Below are positions 52,099 to 61,445 of a stretch of DNA of 64,000 bases, piece after piece. Within the stretch, counting starts at the first letter, position 1. The number at the start of each line of letters is the position of its first letter. This DNA comes from Lachnospiraceae bacterium MD335 (GTDB lineage: Bacteria; Bacillota; Clostridia; Lachnospirales; Lachnospiraceae), in contig KE159630.1 in NCBI GenBank assembly GCA_000403335.2, positions 11,482 through 75,481 of the forward strand. Direction: 5' to 3'. Both the position numbers and the translations under genes were made by a program. The notes under the pieces were generated by a model. That model made no database searches and was not told the DNA's origin. It was given only the letters and a program-made list of their open reading frames with translations.

Positions 52099-53193
52099 AT
52101 GAAGAATATAGCTTTGATAACGGGAATTACAGGTCAGGACGGATCCTATCTTGCGGAGTTTCTGCTGCAGAAAGGATATGAGGTGCATGGATTAATCCGC
52201 CGGCTCAGCATTTCAAATACCATGAGGATTGACCATTTAATCAATTCCGATTATTATAAAGTAAAATTTTTCCTGCATTTTGCGGATACGACCGATTCGT
52301 CAAATCTGATGCGCATTATCGCTGAAGTCAGACCGACGGAGGTTTACAATCTTGCGGCGCAGTCGCATGTGGGTATTTCATTTGAAGTGCCGGAGTATAC
52401 TGCTGACGCAACGGGCGTAAGCACGCTTAAGCTGCTTGAGGCAATCCGCGTAAACGGCGGCAATTGCCGCTACTATCAGGCATCGACTTCAGAGCTGTTC
52501 GGTGGACTGCCCGAAACGGCGCCGCAGAGCGAGACAACGCCGTTTTATCCGAAGAGTCCTTACGGGGCGGCAAAGCTTTATTCGTATTGGATTACGGTAA
52601 ATTACAGAGAGTCTTATAACATGTTTGCCTGCAATGGTATTTTGTTTAATCACGAGTCGCCGCGTCGCGGAGAGAATTTTGTTACAAGAAAAATAACACT
52701 TGCTATTTCAAATATAATCGCAGGAAAGCAGGACAAGCTCTCTCTTGGAAACATGAATGCAAAGAGAGACTGGGGGTTTGCCGGTGATTATGTTGAGGGT
52801 ATGTGGCTGATGCTGCAGCAAAAGGCGCCCGGTGATTACGTGCTTGCAACAAATGAGACGCATACCGTACGTCAGTTTGTCGAAGCTGCTTTTGCCGAGC
52901 TTGGCATCCAGATCCGTTGGGAAGGCGAAGGCGTGAACGAGAAGGGCTATGACAATAAGACAGGAAAGCTTTTGGTGGATGTCAATCCGGAGTTCTATCG
53001 TCCCGCAGAAGTGGAATTTTTGTGGGGAAATGCCGCGAAGGCGGAGAAAGAGCTTGGCTGGAAGCGTAAAGTGGACTTTAAGGGACTTGTCGCTATGATG
53101 ATGGATGCGGATTTAAGGGCGATTGCCGGAATGTCATGTGAGGAATATCGCAATGCAAAAAGGAATGGAGAAGAAAATGAATCGGTCGGATAA
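52099..53193 (+). CDS. gmd: GDP-mannose 4,6-dehydratase
   Basis: A 364-residue SDR enzyme making GDP-4-keto-6-deoxymannose. ATG at 52099 after [36 protein letters not shown] is the Gmd nucleotide site, and [12 protein letters not shown] carries the Tyr-Lys pair. [16 protein letters not shown] is a further Gmd hallmark. Slightly longer than E. coli Gmd. Overlaps fcl; together they make GDP-fucose. Confidence 0.95.
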   Translation: MKNIALITGITGQDGSYLAEFLLQKGYEVHGLIRRLSISNTMRIDHLINSDYYKVKFFLHFADTTDSSNLMRIIAEVRPTEVYNLAAQSHVGISFEVPEYTADATGVSTLKLLEAIRVNGGNCRYYQASTSELFGGLPETAPQSETTPFYPKSPYGAAKLYSYWITVNYRESYNMFACNGILFNHESPRRGENFVTRKITLAISNIIAGKQDKLSLGNMNAKRDWGFAGDYVEGMWLMLQQKAPGDYVLATNETHTVRQFVEAAFAELGIQIRWEGEGVNEKGYDNKTGKLLVDVNPEFYRPAEVEFLWGNAAKAEKELGWKRKVDFKGLVAMMMDADLRAIAGMSCEEYRNAKRNGEENESVG

Positions 53194-54118
53194 GATTTAT
53201 GTGGCAGGGCACAGGGGACTTGTGGGCTCTGCGATTGTAAGAAGCTTGAGAGAAAAAGGATATACGAACATTATCGGGAGGACGCACAAGGAGCTGAACC
53301 TGACGAGTCAGCAGGAGGTCACGGACTTTTTTGTTAAGGAAAGACCGGATGTCGTTGTTCTTGCTGCCGCTAAAGTAGGAGGAATCAATGCAAACAATAC
53401 GGCGCCTGCGGAATTTGCCTATGAAAATCTGCAAATCCAGTGTAACGTTATCAAGTGTTGTCACGATTATGGGGTGAAAAAGCTGTTGTTTTTGGGAAGC
53501 ACCTGCATATACCCCAAAATGGCGCCGCAGCCTATACCGGAGAACGCGCTGCTGACGGGACCGCTTGAGGAGACGAATGAGGCGTATGCCGTTGCAAAGA
53601 TTGCGGGACTTGAAATGTGTAAATTTTTTAAACGGCAGTACGGGGATGATTTTATCAGCTGTATGCCGACGAACCTTTACGGACCGTACGATAATTATGA
53701 CTTACAGGAATCGCATGTGATGCCTGCGATGATACGGAAATTTCATGATGCGAAGGTAAACGGTGCCGGAAGTGTAGAGCTTTGGGGAACCGGAACGCCG
53801 CTTCGGGAGTTTTTGTATGTGGATGATATGGCAGATGCGTGTGTCTTTTTGCTGGAGAATTATGACGGTGAGCAGCATGTCAATATCGGTACAGGAAAAG
53901 AAGTTACGATAAAGGAGCTTGCGGAAACGGTAAAACGTGTGGTTGGATTCGAGGGCGACATCGTTTGGAACAGCGAGATGCCCGACGGAACGCCGCGTAA
54001 GCTGACAGATGTTACAAAACTTCATAATTTGGGATGGACACACAAAATTGAGCTGGAGGAAGGTGTACAGCTCGCATATGATTGGTTTAAGGAGAATGTT
54101 CAGGAAGCAAGATTGTAG
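53177..54118 (+). CDS. fcl: GDP-L-fucose synthase
   Basis: A 313-residue epimerase/reductase that converts GDP-4-keto-6-deoxymannose to GDP-L-fucose. I use the ATG at 53177 ([14 protein letters not shown]) with GGAG six bases upstream; longer starts are inside gmd. Rossmann [22 protein letters not shown] with catalytic residues, and [16 protein letters not shown]. With gmd it implies fucose in the surface polysaccharide. Confidence 0.95.
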   Translation: MNRSDKIYVAGHRGLVGSAIVRSLREKGYTNIIGRTHKELNLTSQQEVTDFFVKERPDVVVLAAAKVGGINANNTAPAEFAYENLQIQCNVIKCCHDYGVKKLLFLGSTCIYPKMAPQPIPENALLTGPLEETNEAYAVAKIAGLEMCKFFKRQYGDDFISCMPTNLYGPYDNYDLQESHVMPAMIRKFHDAKVNGAGSVELWGTGTPLREFLYVDDMADACVFLLENYDGEQHVNIGTGKEVTIKELAETVKRVVGFEGDIVWNSEMPDGTPRKLTDVTKLHNLGWTHKIELEEGVQLAYDWFKENVQEARL

Positions 54119-54153
54119 TAGCCGAGCGTTTGTGAAAGGTGAGGTTGACGGGA

Positions 54154-54507
54154 ATGAAAGATGGCCCGAGATTGAGAGCACTAAAAAGGACTACATATTT
54201 GTTGCTTTGTGCAGGATTTCAACCAAGACAGAAGGGATACCGCTATCTGCGCGAAGCAGTATGGATTTCCTATAAAGAACCTGAAATGCTAAATTCGGTA
54301 ACAAAGCGTCTATACCCGGAAGTGGCAAAGCGCTTTGAAACGACGGACAAGCATGTGGAACGGGCGATTAGAATTGCGATAGAAACCGCATGGCTGAGCG
54401 GAAGTTCCGACACGCTTGCATTTCTGTTCGGCAATTTGTTTGCGGACAGGAATGTCAGACCGACAAATTCTGAGGTAATAAGGATATTGACGGACAATGT
54501 CTTTTGA
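54154..54507 (+). CDS. stand-alone Spo0A-type DNA-binding domain protein
   Basis: A 117-residue protein, ATG 54154 with GAGG upstream. Residues about 22-115 match the C-terminal effector domain of Spo0A: GYRYLREAVWISYKEPEML, VTKRLYPEVAKRFETTDKHVERAIRIAIETAW, and a C-terminal RPTNSEVIRIL. No receiver domain is present. Spo0A_C proteins without receiver are occasional in clostridia and could control the downstream polysaccharide genes. Its position between sugar-nucleotide genes and glycosyltransferases suggests local regulation, which is inference. Confidence 0.85.
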   Translation: MKDGPRLRALKRTTYLLLCAGFQPRQKGYRYLREAVWISYKEPEMLNSVTKRLYPEVAKRFETTDKHVERAIRIAIETAWLSGSSDTLAFLFGNLFADRNVRPTNSEVIRILTDNVF

Positions 54508-54522
54508 CGGGAGGACGTTTTT

Positions 54523-55464
54523 TTGAAAGAGTATGCAAAAGTTTTAAGCATCATTGTTCCTTGCTACAATGAGGAAGAGAGTGTGCCGCTGTTTTATGAG
54601 GAAACCATAAAGCAGGAGGCTTTTTTCCATGCGAAGGATGTGGAATTTGAATTTATTTTTGTGAATGACGGGTCGAGGGACGGCACGGTTGCAGCAGTGC
54701 GCGCGCTTCATGAGCGGGATAAGCGGGTGCATTTGGTGTCCTTTTCGAGAAATTTCGGAAAGGAATCTGCAATTATTGCCGGACTTGAGAAAGCAACGGG
54801 TGATTTTACGGTATTGATGGATGCCGATTTGCAGGATCCGCCGGCAATTTTGCCTGAGATGTACGGATATATTGAGGATGGATACGATTCGGTTGCGACA
54901 AGGCGCGTAGACCGCAAGGGGGAACCGCCAATCCGTTCCTTCTTTGCAAGACGGTTTTACGGTCTGATGCGCAAAATATCAAAGACGGAGATTGTGGACG
55001 GCGCGCGGGATTACCGGCTGATGACGCGGCAGGTGACGGACGCTATTTTGTCAATGAAAGAGTATAACCGCTTTTCCAAAGGAATTTTTGGTTGGGTGGG
55101 TTATGATACAAAATGGATCGAATATGAGAATGTGCAGCGGGCGGCGGGAGAAACAAAGTGGTCTTTTTGGAAGCTGTTTTTGTATTCGCTTGACGGTATT
55201 ATGGCATTTTCTACGGCGCCGCTTTCGATTGCATCGTTTTTCGGTATTATTTTCTGCGTGATGGCGTTTGTGTTTATGGCATTTATTTTTATCCGTGCGA
55301 TGATCTACGGAGACCCTGTTGCAGGCTGGCCTTCGACGGTGTGCATTATTTCGCTGATTGGCGGTGTGCAGCTCTTATGCATCGGTATTATGGGGCAATA
55401 TATGAGTAAAATGTATATGGAGGTTAAGGACAGACCAAAATATCTTGTTAAGGATGAGTTTTAG
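54523..55464 (+). CDS. family 2 glycosyltransferase (GtrB/DPM1-like)
   Basis: A 313-residue membrane glycosyltransferase starting at TTG 54523 after GGGAGG. GT-A core with LSIIVPCYNEEESVPLFYEE, NDGSRDGT, DADLQDPP, and two C-terminal transmembrane helices (about 230-255 and 265-290). This is the bactoprenol glucosyl transferase or dolichol-phosphate sugar synthase pattern, which loads a sugar on undecaprenyl phosphate. It follows the Spo0A-like gene by 15 bases. Confidence 0.88.
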   Translation: MKEYAKVLSIIVPCYNEEESVPLFYEETIKQEAFFHAKDVEFEFIFVNDGSRDGTVAAVRALHERDKRVHLVSFSRNFGKESAIIAGLEKATGDFTVLMDADLQDPPAILPEMYGYIEDGYDSVATRRVDRKGEPPIRSFFARRFYGLMRKISKTEIVDGARDYRLMTRQVTDAILSMKEYNRFSKGIFGWVGYDTKWIEYENVQRAAGETKWSFWKLFLYSLDGIMAFSTAPLSIASFFGIIFCVMAFVFMAFIFIRAMIYGDPVAGWPSTVCIISLIGGVQLLCIGIMGQYMSKMYMEVKDRPKYLVKDEF

Positions 55465-55465
55465 G

Positions 55466-56227
55466 ATGGCGTTTGAAGATGACACACTGGTAAGCGTTGT
55501 GGTTCCCGTGTACAATGCGGAGCGTTTTATCGGGGAAACGATAGGATATGTACAGGCACAGACTTACGAAAATTGGGAGCTGATTTTGGTGGATGACTGT
55601 TCGGCGGATAATGGCTGTGCGGTAATTGCGGCTGCCGCCGCAAACGATCAGAGAATTCGGCTGATCCGGCAGGAGACAAACAGCGGAGCTGCCGCCTGCA
55701 GAAATAAAGGCGTATCCTTTGTACGGGGAAGGTATCTGTGCTTTCTTGATGCGGATGATATTTGGGAGCAGGAGAAGCTTTCGCGTGAGCTTGCGTTTAT
55801 CGGCGGCGGAAAGGGTTTTGTGTTTACGGGCTATGAGTTTGCCGATGAGAATGGACAGGGACTTGGGAAAATCGTGCATGTGCCGCGGGAGATTACGTAC
55901 AGGCAGGCATTGAAAAATACGACAATTTTTACATCGACCGTGATGATTGACCGGGCGGTGATTGCGGATACGGATATTAGGATGCCGCAGATTGCGAGTG
56001 AGGATACTGCGACCTGGTGGAATATTTTAAAAAAATACGGTACGGGTTATGGTTTGGATGCGTGCCTTGTGCGGTACAGGAGGAGCACGGGAACACTTTC
56101 GGCGAACAAATTTACGGCAATCCGCAGAATTTGGAATTTATACAGAACACATGAAGGGTTTTCGGCAGTAAGAAGCCTGTATTATATGGTATTTTGGGCG
56201 CTTCGGGCGGTTCTTAGAAGAGTTTAG
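55466..56227 (+). CDS. family 2 glycosyltransferase
   Basis: A 253-residue glycosyltransferase; ATG 55466 after AGGATGAG, two bases after the upstream stop. VSVVVPVYNAERFIGETIGYVQAQTYENWELILVDDCSADNG and CFLDADDIWEQEKL give the GT2 nucleotide-sugar and DxD sites. No membrane helix. Acceptor unknown. Part of the polysaccharide cluster. Confidence 0.87.
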   Translation: MAFEDDTLVSVVVPVYNAERFIGETIGYVQAQTYENWELILVDDCSADNGCAVIAAAAANDQRIRLIRQETNSGAAACRNKGVSFVRGRYLCFLDADDIWEQEKLSRELAFIGGGKGFVFTGYEFADENGQGLGKIVHVPREITYRQALKNTTIFTSTVMIDRAVIADTDIRMPQIASEDTATWWNILKKYGTGYGLDACLVRYRRSTGTLSANKFTAIRRIWNLYRTHEGFSAVRSLYYMVFWALRAVLRRV

Positions 56228-56237
56228 GAGGAAATTG

Positions 56238-57647
56238 GTGGGACGGATAGAGGCGATAAAGCGGACAATTATTTTACAGATGTCTTTAATCGGACTTGCA
56301 TTTCAGACGGCACTGTATATTTATGTATGGCAGCGGGTCTATAACGATATTATGCAGAGCGGTATGTGGAGAAGTTTTTACCGAAAGGGCTTTTGGCTCC
56401 TGGCGGTAGTCTATTTTGTGCTGCTTCTTTTTTTCACGGCTACATACGGAGGGCTGAGAATCGGCTATTTGAAGCCGATGGATGTCTTTTTTTCGCAGGT
56501 TATTTCGTTGATTTGCACCAATATTGTTTCTTATTTTCAGATTTCTCTGCTGTCGCTGAAACTCGTGACGCCTTACCCGCTGATTTTGATGATGCTGGGG
56601 GAAATCGTGGTGGCGGGTGTGTGGACCTTTATCAGTCATCGGCTTTATAAGCAGTTCTTTCCGCCCAAACAGCTGTTATTTATTAGTGGGGAACGCCCCG
56701 TTGAGGATATTCTCAGAAAGTTTGAGACACGCAGGGATAAGTACCGGATTTTGAAGTGCATTTATGAGAATGAAGGGCAGAAATGTATTGAAAAAGAGAT
56801 TTTAACCGGCTACGACGGCGTTGTGCTTTGGGATATGAACACGGCGCTGCGGAATAAGCTCTTGAAGTTTTGCTACAGTAAGGGTGTGCGGGTATATATT
56901 ATGCCGAAGATACCGGACATTATGGTTCAGGGTGCGGATCAGCTGCACTTGTTTGACACGCCGATTCTGCTCGTCCGGGATTATGCGATGACGGTGGAGC
57001 AGCGTATGATAAAGCGTACCATTGATATTGTGTGTGCGCTGCTGCTTGTGGTTTTGACATCGCCTTTTATGCTCTTGACGGCGATCGCAATCAAGCTTTA
57101 TGACGGCGGACCGATATTGTATAAGCAGGTGCGGTGCACGCGAGATATGCGGGAGTTTAAAATTCTGAAATTCCGCAGTATGCGCATTGATGCGGAGAAG
57201 GACGGCGTGGCGCGGCTTGCATCTAAGAATGACAGTCGTATTACGCCTGTTGGAAGGTTTATCAGAAAGACGCGGATTGACGAGCTGCCTCAGCTTTTTA
57301 ATATTTTAAATGGGGACATGGCGTTTATCGGACCAAGACCGGAGCGTCCGGAGATTATTAAACAGTATCAGGAGGACATGCCGGAGTTTACGTTTCGCAC
57401 GAAGGTCAAATCAGGGCTTGCAGGATACGCACAGGTGTACGGGAAATATAATACAACACCGTATGACAAGCTCAAGCTTGATTTGTTTTATATTGAAAAT
57501 TACAGCGTATGGCTTGATTTAAAGCTGATGCTTTTGACAATTAAGGTATTGTTCCAGTCTGAAAGTACGGAGGGCGTGGACGAGAATCAAACGACTGCGA
57601 TACGGAGAATGGCAGACCAAATGAAAGACGAAGAGGGGAAAGCATGA
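56238..57647 (+). CDS. polyprenyl-phosphate sugar-1-phosphate transferase (priming)
   Basis: A 469-residue membrane protein with GTG at 56238 after GGAGG. N-terminal membrane helices (about 10-120), a soluble CoA-like segment, and the C-terminal bacterial sugar transferase domain (about 265-450): KRTIDIVCALLLVVLTSPFM, KILKFRSMRIDAEKDG, RKTRIDELPQLFNILNGDMAFIGPRPERPE. It primes repeat-unit synthesis on undecaprenyl phosphate. Overlaps the following chain-length gene by ATGA. Confidence 0.92.
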   Translation: MGRIEAIKRTIILQMSLIGLAFQTALYIYVWQRVYNDIMQSGMWRSFYRKGFWLLAVVYFVLLLFFTATYGGLRIGYLKPMDVFFSQVISLICTNIVSYFQISLLSLKLVTPYPLILMMLGEIVVAGVWTFISHRLYKQFFPPKQLLFISGERPVEDILRKFETRRDKYRILKCIYENEGQKCIEKEILTGYDGVVLWDMNTALRNKLLKFCYSKGVRVYIMPKIPDIMVQGADQLHLFDTPILLVRDYAMTVEQRMIKRTIDIVCALLLVVLTSPFMLLTAIAIKLYDGGPILYKQVRCTRDMREFKILKFRSMRIDAEKDGVARLASKNDSRITPVGRFIRKTRIDELPQLFNILNGDMAFIGPRPERPEIIKQYQEDMPEFTFRTKVKSGLAGYAQVYGKYNTTPYDKLKLDLFYIENYSVWLDLKLMLLTIKVLFQSESTEGVDENQTTAIRRMADQMKDEEGKA

Positions 57648-58669
57648 TAATACGACAGGGAATCGACAGCAAGGCGCTGCTTGTGACGCTGATCAGAAAT
57701 CTGCCGCGGCTGTTGCTGCTGGCGGTGGCCGGTGCCGTATTGGGCAGCGGTCTTCATTTGGTTTTGGTTTTGTATCAGTCAGGCACGGCAATGTTTGTGG
57801 CGGAAACGGAATATTATGTTGACTTTGCGGACGGCAGGCTTGAGGCGAAGGATTATTATAATGATTTTACTTGGAACGACGTGATTGCCACGGACCTGAT
57901 TTTGGGGCGCATGATGGAGGAGTTGGGCGCATCATATGACAGGGCTGAGGTGAAGCAGATGATAACCGCGGATATTCTTTCGGACGTGCGCTATCTTACG
58001 ATAACCGTAAAAGGGCGGGACGAGGGCGAAGTGGCTAAGGTAAGCGCTGCCTTTGAGCACGCGATAATGGTGTTTGCCGATAGTAAGGATGAATTTGACG
58101 CAATTGATAAGATAGAAGATAATGATATTGTACGGGAACAGCCCAAATGGTTTGCCAAAAGGGCTGCGCTGCTTGGCGCGGCGATTTTTGCAGGAACAGG
58201 CGTCTTTTTTGTGCTGCTTGCCTTTTTAGCGGGAGACCGTTTTTATACAAAAACAGATGTTATGAAATTCCTCGGACTGACGGTGGAGGGAATGCTGTAC
58301 AGAAGCGGTAATCAGCAGTCGGGCAGACAGGAGCGCAGGCTGGTGGATGGCATTTTGAATCTGTTAAAGGCACATGATAAAATTTACCTGCTGGATGCTT
58401 CGGATGGACAGGATGCCGCGCTTTTTGTGAAAAGGCTTGCGGCGCTTAATGCAGGAATCAATTGTGACGCATTGCTGCCATGTGAGCAGTACAGTACGGA
58501 TGAGAATGCGGTACTGTTAGTGGTTGTGCCGTTTGGAATTGTATACAGAGAAAAAATAACAGATGAAATTAATAATGCGGTAACGCATGGCGGGACAATA
58601 GCGGGGGCGGTTCTTACGGAGTGCGATAAGCGTTGGAGTGACATGTATTATGGAAGAGAAAGGGCGTGA
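57644..58669 (+). CDS. Wzz/YveK-like chain-length co-polymerase
   Basis: A 341-residue membrane protein. ATG overlaps the upstream TGA as ATGA. Two transmembrane helices (about 22-45 and 170-195) flank an extracellular domain (50-165), the layout of polysaccharide co-polymerases that set chain length and export. The C-terminal cytosolic domain (200-341) lacks an obvious Walker motif, so it is not a full tyrosine kinase. In the polysaccharide operon. Confidence 0.78.
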   Translation: MIIRQGIDSKALLVTLIRNLPRLLLLAVAGAVLGSGLHLVLVLYQSGTAMFVAETEYYVDFADGRLEAKDYYNDFTWNDVIATDLILGRMMEELGASYDRAEVKQMITADILSDVRYLTITVKGRDEGEVAKVSAAFEHAIMVFADSKDEFDAIDKIEDNDIVREQPKWFAKRAALLGAAIFAGTGVFFVLLAFLAGDRFYTKTDVMKFLGLTVEGMLYRSGNQQSGRQERRLVDGILNLLKAHDKIYLLDASDGQDAALFVKRLAALNAGINCDALLPCEQYSTDENAVLLVVVPFGIVYREKITDEINNAVTHGGTIAGAVLTECDKRWSDMYYGRERA

Positions 58670-58673
58670 GAGC

Positions 58674-59456
58674 GTGAAGCTGCAGGTATTGGTGTCGTCT
58701 CTCGATGAAGATACAGCGACGTTGGCAGAGCGGATGAACTTGGAGAGCGATGCGATTATTGTAAATCAAACAACGTATTTTGATTATCATGAATACAGAC
58801 ACAAGAATAAGAGGATACAATGCTTTGAGCTTGTGGAGCGCGGCGTGGGACTAAGCCGCAACAATGCGCTTTTGCGGGCGCAGGGGGATATTGTGCTCTT
58901 TGCGGACGAGGACATTGTGTATGACGAGGGATATGAAAAGAAGGTTTTAGATGCGTTTGAGGAGCATCCTGAGGCGGATTTTCTGCTGTTTAATATGCGG
59001 GTGGGGGAAACGCGTGCGACATACCATACGACGAAATTTCACCGCGTGCATGTGTGGAATGCGGGGCGTTATCCGACGTATTCGTTTGCAGTGCGCCGGG
59101 AAAAGCTTCACGCGTCGAATGTAACGTTTTCCCTGCTGTTTGGAGGCGGCGCGAAGTACAGTAACGGTGAGGACAGCCTGTTTTTAAAGGAATGTATCCA
59201 ATATGGACTGAAGGTGTATGCAGTGCCTGCGGAGCTTGGCGCGGAGCGCGAGCGGGAATCAACATGGTTTAAGGGATATACGGACAAATTTTTTCTTGAC
59301 AGAGGCGTGTTGTATCATTTTTTGTACGGTGCATTGGCATATCCGATGGCAGTGCGCTTTATTTTGGCACACGGTAAGGTGATGTGCGCCGAAATTCCAA
59401 AGAAAAATGCACTGGCGCTGATGAAAAAGGGCATTCGCTCCGTGGAGGGGCTTTGA
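58674..59456 (+). CDS. glycosyltransferase-like protein
   Basis: A 260-residue protein. The GTG at 58674 (VKLQVLVSSLDED) is preferred, with AAGGG nine bases upstream; an ATG at 58650 is also possible. A GT-A fold is suggested by LQVLVSSLDED, ERGVGLSRNNALLRAQGDIVLFADEDIVYD (ADED metal site) and GGGAKYSNGEDSLFLKECIQYGLKVYAVP. Substrate unknown. It lies before the EpsG-like gene, separated by two bases from it. Confidence 0.75.
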   Translation: MKLQVLVSSLDEDTATLAERMNLESDAIIVNQTTYFDYHEYRHKNKRIQCFELVERGVGLSRNNALLRAQGDIVLFADEDIVYDEGYEKKVLDAFEEHPEADFLLFNMRVGETRATYHTTKFHRVHVWNAGRYPTYSFAVRREKLHASNVTFSLLFGGGAKYSNGEDSLFLKECIQYGLKVYAVPAELGAERERESTWFKGYTDKFFLDRGVLYHFLYGALAYPMAVRFILAHGKVMCAEIPKKNALALMKKGIRSVEGL

Positions 59457-59458
59457 GT

Positions 59459-60592
59459 ATGGCGAGAGTAATCTCCATTGTGTTTTATATAGCAGTCGCT
59501 TTTGGAACGTGCATTATGGCGCTTCATGTGAGACCTGCCTGTGCAGGAGCAAGAAAGGACGCGTGTCTTCGCCAAAATGCGCTCAATCGTCTGTTTCTTT
59601 CAGGAATTTTTGCGGTGCTTTTTGCGGTGTCGGCGCTTCGTTTCGGTATTGGAAACGATTATGCACAGTATACGCTTACCGCACATGAAGCGTATGTGGG
59701 CGGATATGTGGTGACGGAACCGGGCTTTAATTATTTGGTAAGGCTTGTTTATACACTGTTTGGCTGGGAATGTTATGAGGCTGTTTTTGCCTTGTTTGCT
59801 TTTTTTACGCTGTTTCTTTTTCTGAGGTTTTTTTACAGGGACAGTGCGGATTTTGCACAGAGCTTTTTTCTGTTTATGACACTTGGACTTTATTTTCAGA
59901 CGTTTAATACGGTGCGGTATTATTTTGCGCTTTCCATTGCGTTGGGGGCGATGCGGTATGTGTTGGAGAAGGATTACATCCGTTTTGTGTTTTTTATCGG
60001 TTGTGCCGCACTGTTTCATAAGTCTGTGCTTTTGGTGCTTTTGGTGTACTGGATTGCCGCGTTTGTATGGAAGCGGTGGGTGTATGTGTTAGGGCTTCTT
60101 GCCAGTGCGGCGTGCTTTATGGGGCGCGGTTTTTTGCTGAAACTGGCGTTGGCTCTGTATCCCTCCTACAAAAATACGATTTATCTTGACGGCGGTATGA
60201 GTTTGGCAAGTGTGCTGCGGGTGGCATTGGCATTGGGAATGTATTTGTGGTTTGTGCGTTATAAGGGCAGTACGTTTACCGCGTCGGCGGATGGCAGGAC
60301 CATTCGGTTTTGCGGACAGCTGCATTTTCTTGCGCTTCTCGCATCGACGTTTTTTTCGTTTCTGCCCGTGGTGACAAGGATTGTGTATTATTTGAGCGTG
60401 TCGCAGCTTTTGATGATACCGTTAATCCTTAAAAATATAGAAGACGAGGCACTGAAGATGAAATGGAAAGGTGTGGTATTTGCGGCATGTGTGCTGTATT
60501 TTTTGCTGTTTTTGCTCAGTGCGCATCAGGAGGGTGTCGGACTGCTTCCGTATCGTATGTGGCTGTTTGAGGAACGATATATTTTTAAATAG
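59459..60592 (+). CDS. EpsG-like polysaccharide polymerase
   Basis: A 377-residue polytopic membrane protein, ATG 59459 after GGAGGGG. About ten membrane helices (ISIVFYIAVAFGTCIMAL through WKGVVFAACVLYFLLFLLSA) with the EpsG-type RFGIGNDYAQYTLTAHEAYVGGYV and TVRYYFALSIALGAMRYV segments. EpsG family proteins are O-antigen-polymerase-like, joining repeat units. Role as Wzy in this locus is inference. Confidence 0.8.
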   Translation: MARVISIVFYIAVAFGTCIMALHVRPACAGARKDACLRQNALNRLFLSGIFAVLFAVSALRFGIGNDYAQYTLTAHEAYVGGYVVTEPGFNYLVRLVYTLFGWECYEAVFALFAFFTLFLFLRFFYRDSADFAQSFFLFMTLGLYFQTFNTVRYYFALSIALGAMRYVLEKDYIRFVFFIGCAALFHKSVLLVLLVYWIAAFVWKRWVYVLGLLASAACFMGRGFLLKLALALYPSYKNTIYLDGGMSLASVLRVALALGMYLWFVRYKGSTFTASADGRTIRFCGQLHFLALLASTFFSFLPVVTRIVYYLSVSQLLMIPLILKNIEDEALKMKWKGVVFAACVLYFLLFLLSAHQEGVGLLPYRMWLFEERYIFK

Positions 60593-60626
60593 GCTTATAC
60601 AAAGTAAGAAAGGCATGGGGGTTGGC

Positions 60627-61445
60627 ATGAAGTTCAGCATTATCATTGTGTGCCTGAATGCAGGCGGACGCCTTCGCGAAACTGTGGAGAGTGCGCTTGC
60701 ACAGCATTATCAGGAGTATGAGATTGTCATAAAGGACGGCGGTTCGTCGGATGGCTGCGTGGAGGCGCTTTCGGCGGCTGTAGACGATGTGCGGCTTCAT
60801 ATTTACCAAAGTCCGGACAGCGGGATTTATGACGCTATGAATCAGGCGGTGGCGCATGCGCAGGGCGATTATTTCATTTTTATGAATGCAGGCGACAACT
60901 TTTACGATAATCAGGTGCTTGATAAAATATCGGATGTAATTTTAAAAGAGGAGCGCAGACCGGACATTGTTTATGGAAACCTTTACCATAAGGGGCTTGT
61001 GACGGTCATTGCCGCTTCTCCCGAAATAAATGATTTCACATGTTATCGAAATGTTCCTTGTCATCAGACCTGCTTTTACAGCCGCGCGATGTTTGAAGAG
61101 CGGGCGTATGAGCCGAGGTATAATGTGCGCGCGGACTATGAGCATTTTTTATGGTGCTTTTATGAAAAAAAGGCAAAGATTTGTTATGCGCCCGTGACGG
61201 TTGCTGTGTACGAGGGCGGCGGATATTCGGAGACGAAGGAAAATAAAAGACGTTCGGCAAAGCAGCACAGGGAAATTACCGTAAAGTATATGGGGCGGAA
61301 AAAGGCAGGGAAGTACAGACTGATTATGTTTCTGAGTCTGGCTCCGCTTCGGACCATGATTGCAAACAACAGATTTTTGTCGGCAGGATACAATAAGTTA
61401 AAAACCTTATTCTATAAAAGGAAGGGAAGAGAGGGTTCATTATGA
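60627..61445 (+). CDS. family 2 glycosyltransferase
   Basis: A 272-residue protein with ATG at 60627 behind GGGGG. FSIIIVCLNAGGRLRETVESALAQHYQEYEIVIKDGGSSDGC and YFIFMNAGDNFYD give the GT2 fold. The C-terminus (GYSETKENKRRSAKQHREITVKY) is basic and helical. Acceptor unknown. Overlaps the next gene by four bases. Confidence 0.87.
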   Translation: MKFSIIIVCLNAGGRLRETVESALAQHYQEYEIVIKDGGSSDGCVEALSAAVDDVRLHIYQSPDSGIYDAMNQAVAHAQGDYFIFMNAGDNFYDNQVLDKISDVILKEERRPDIVYGNLYHKGLVTVIAASPEINDFTCYRNVPCHQTCFYSRAMFEERAYEPRYNVRADYEHFLWCFYEKKAKICYAPVTVAVYEGGGYSETKENKRRSAKQHREITVKYMGRKKAGKYRLIMFLSLAPLRTMIANNRFLSAGYNKLKTLFYKRKGREGSL

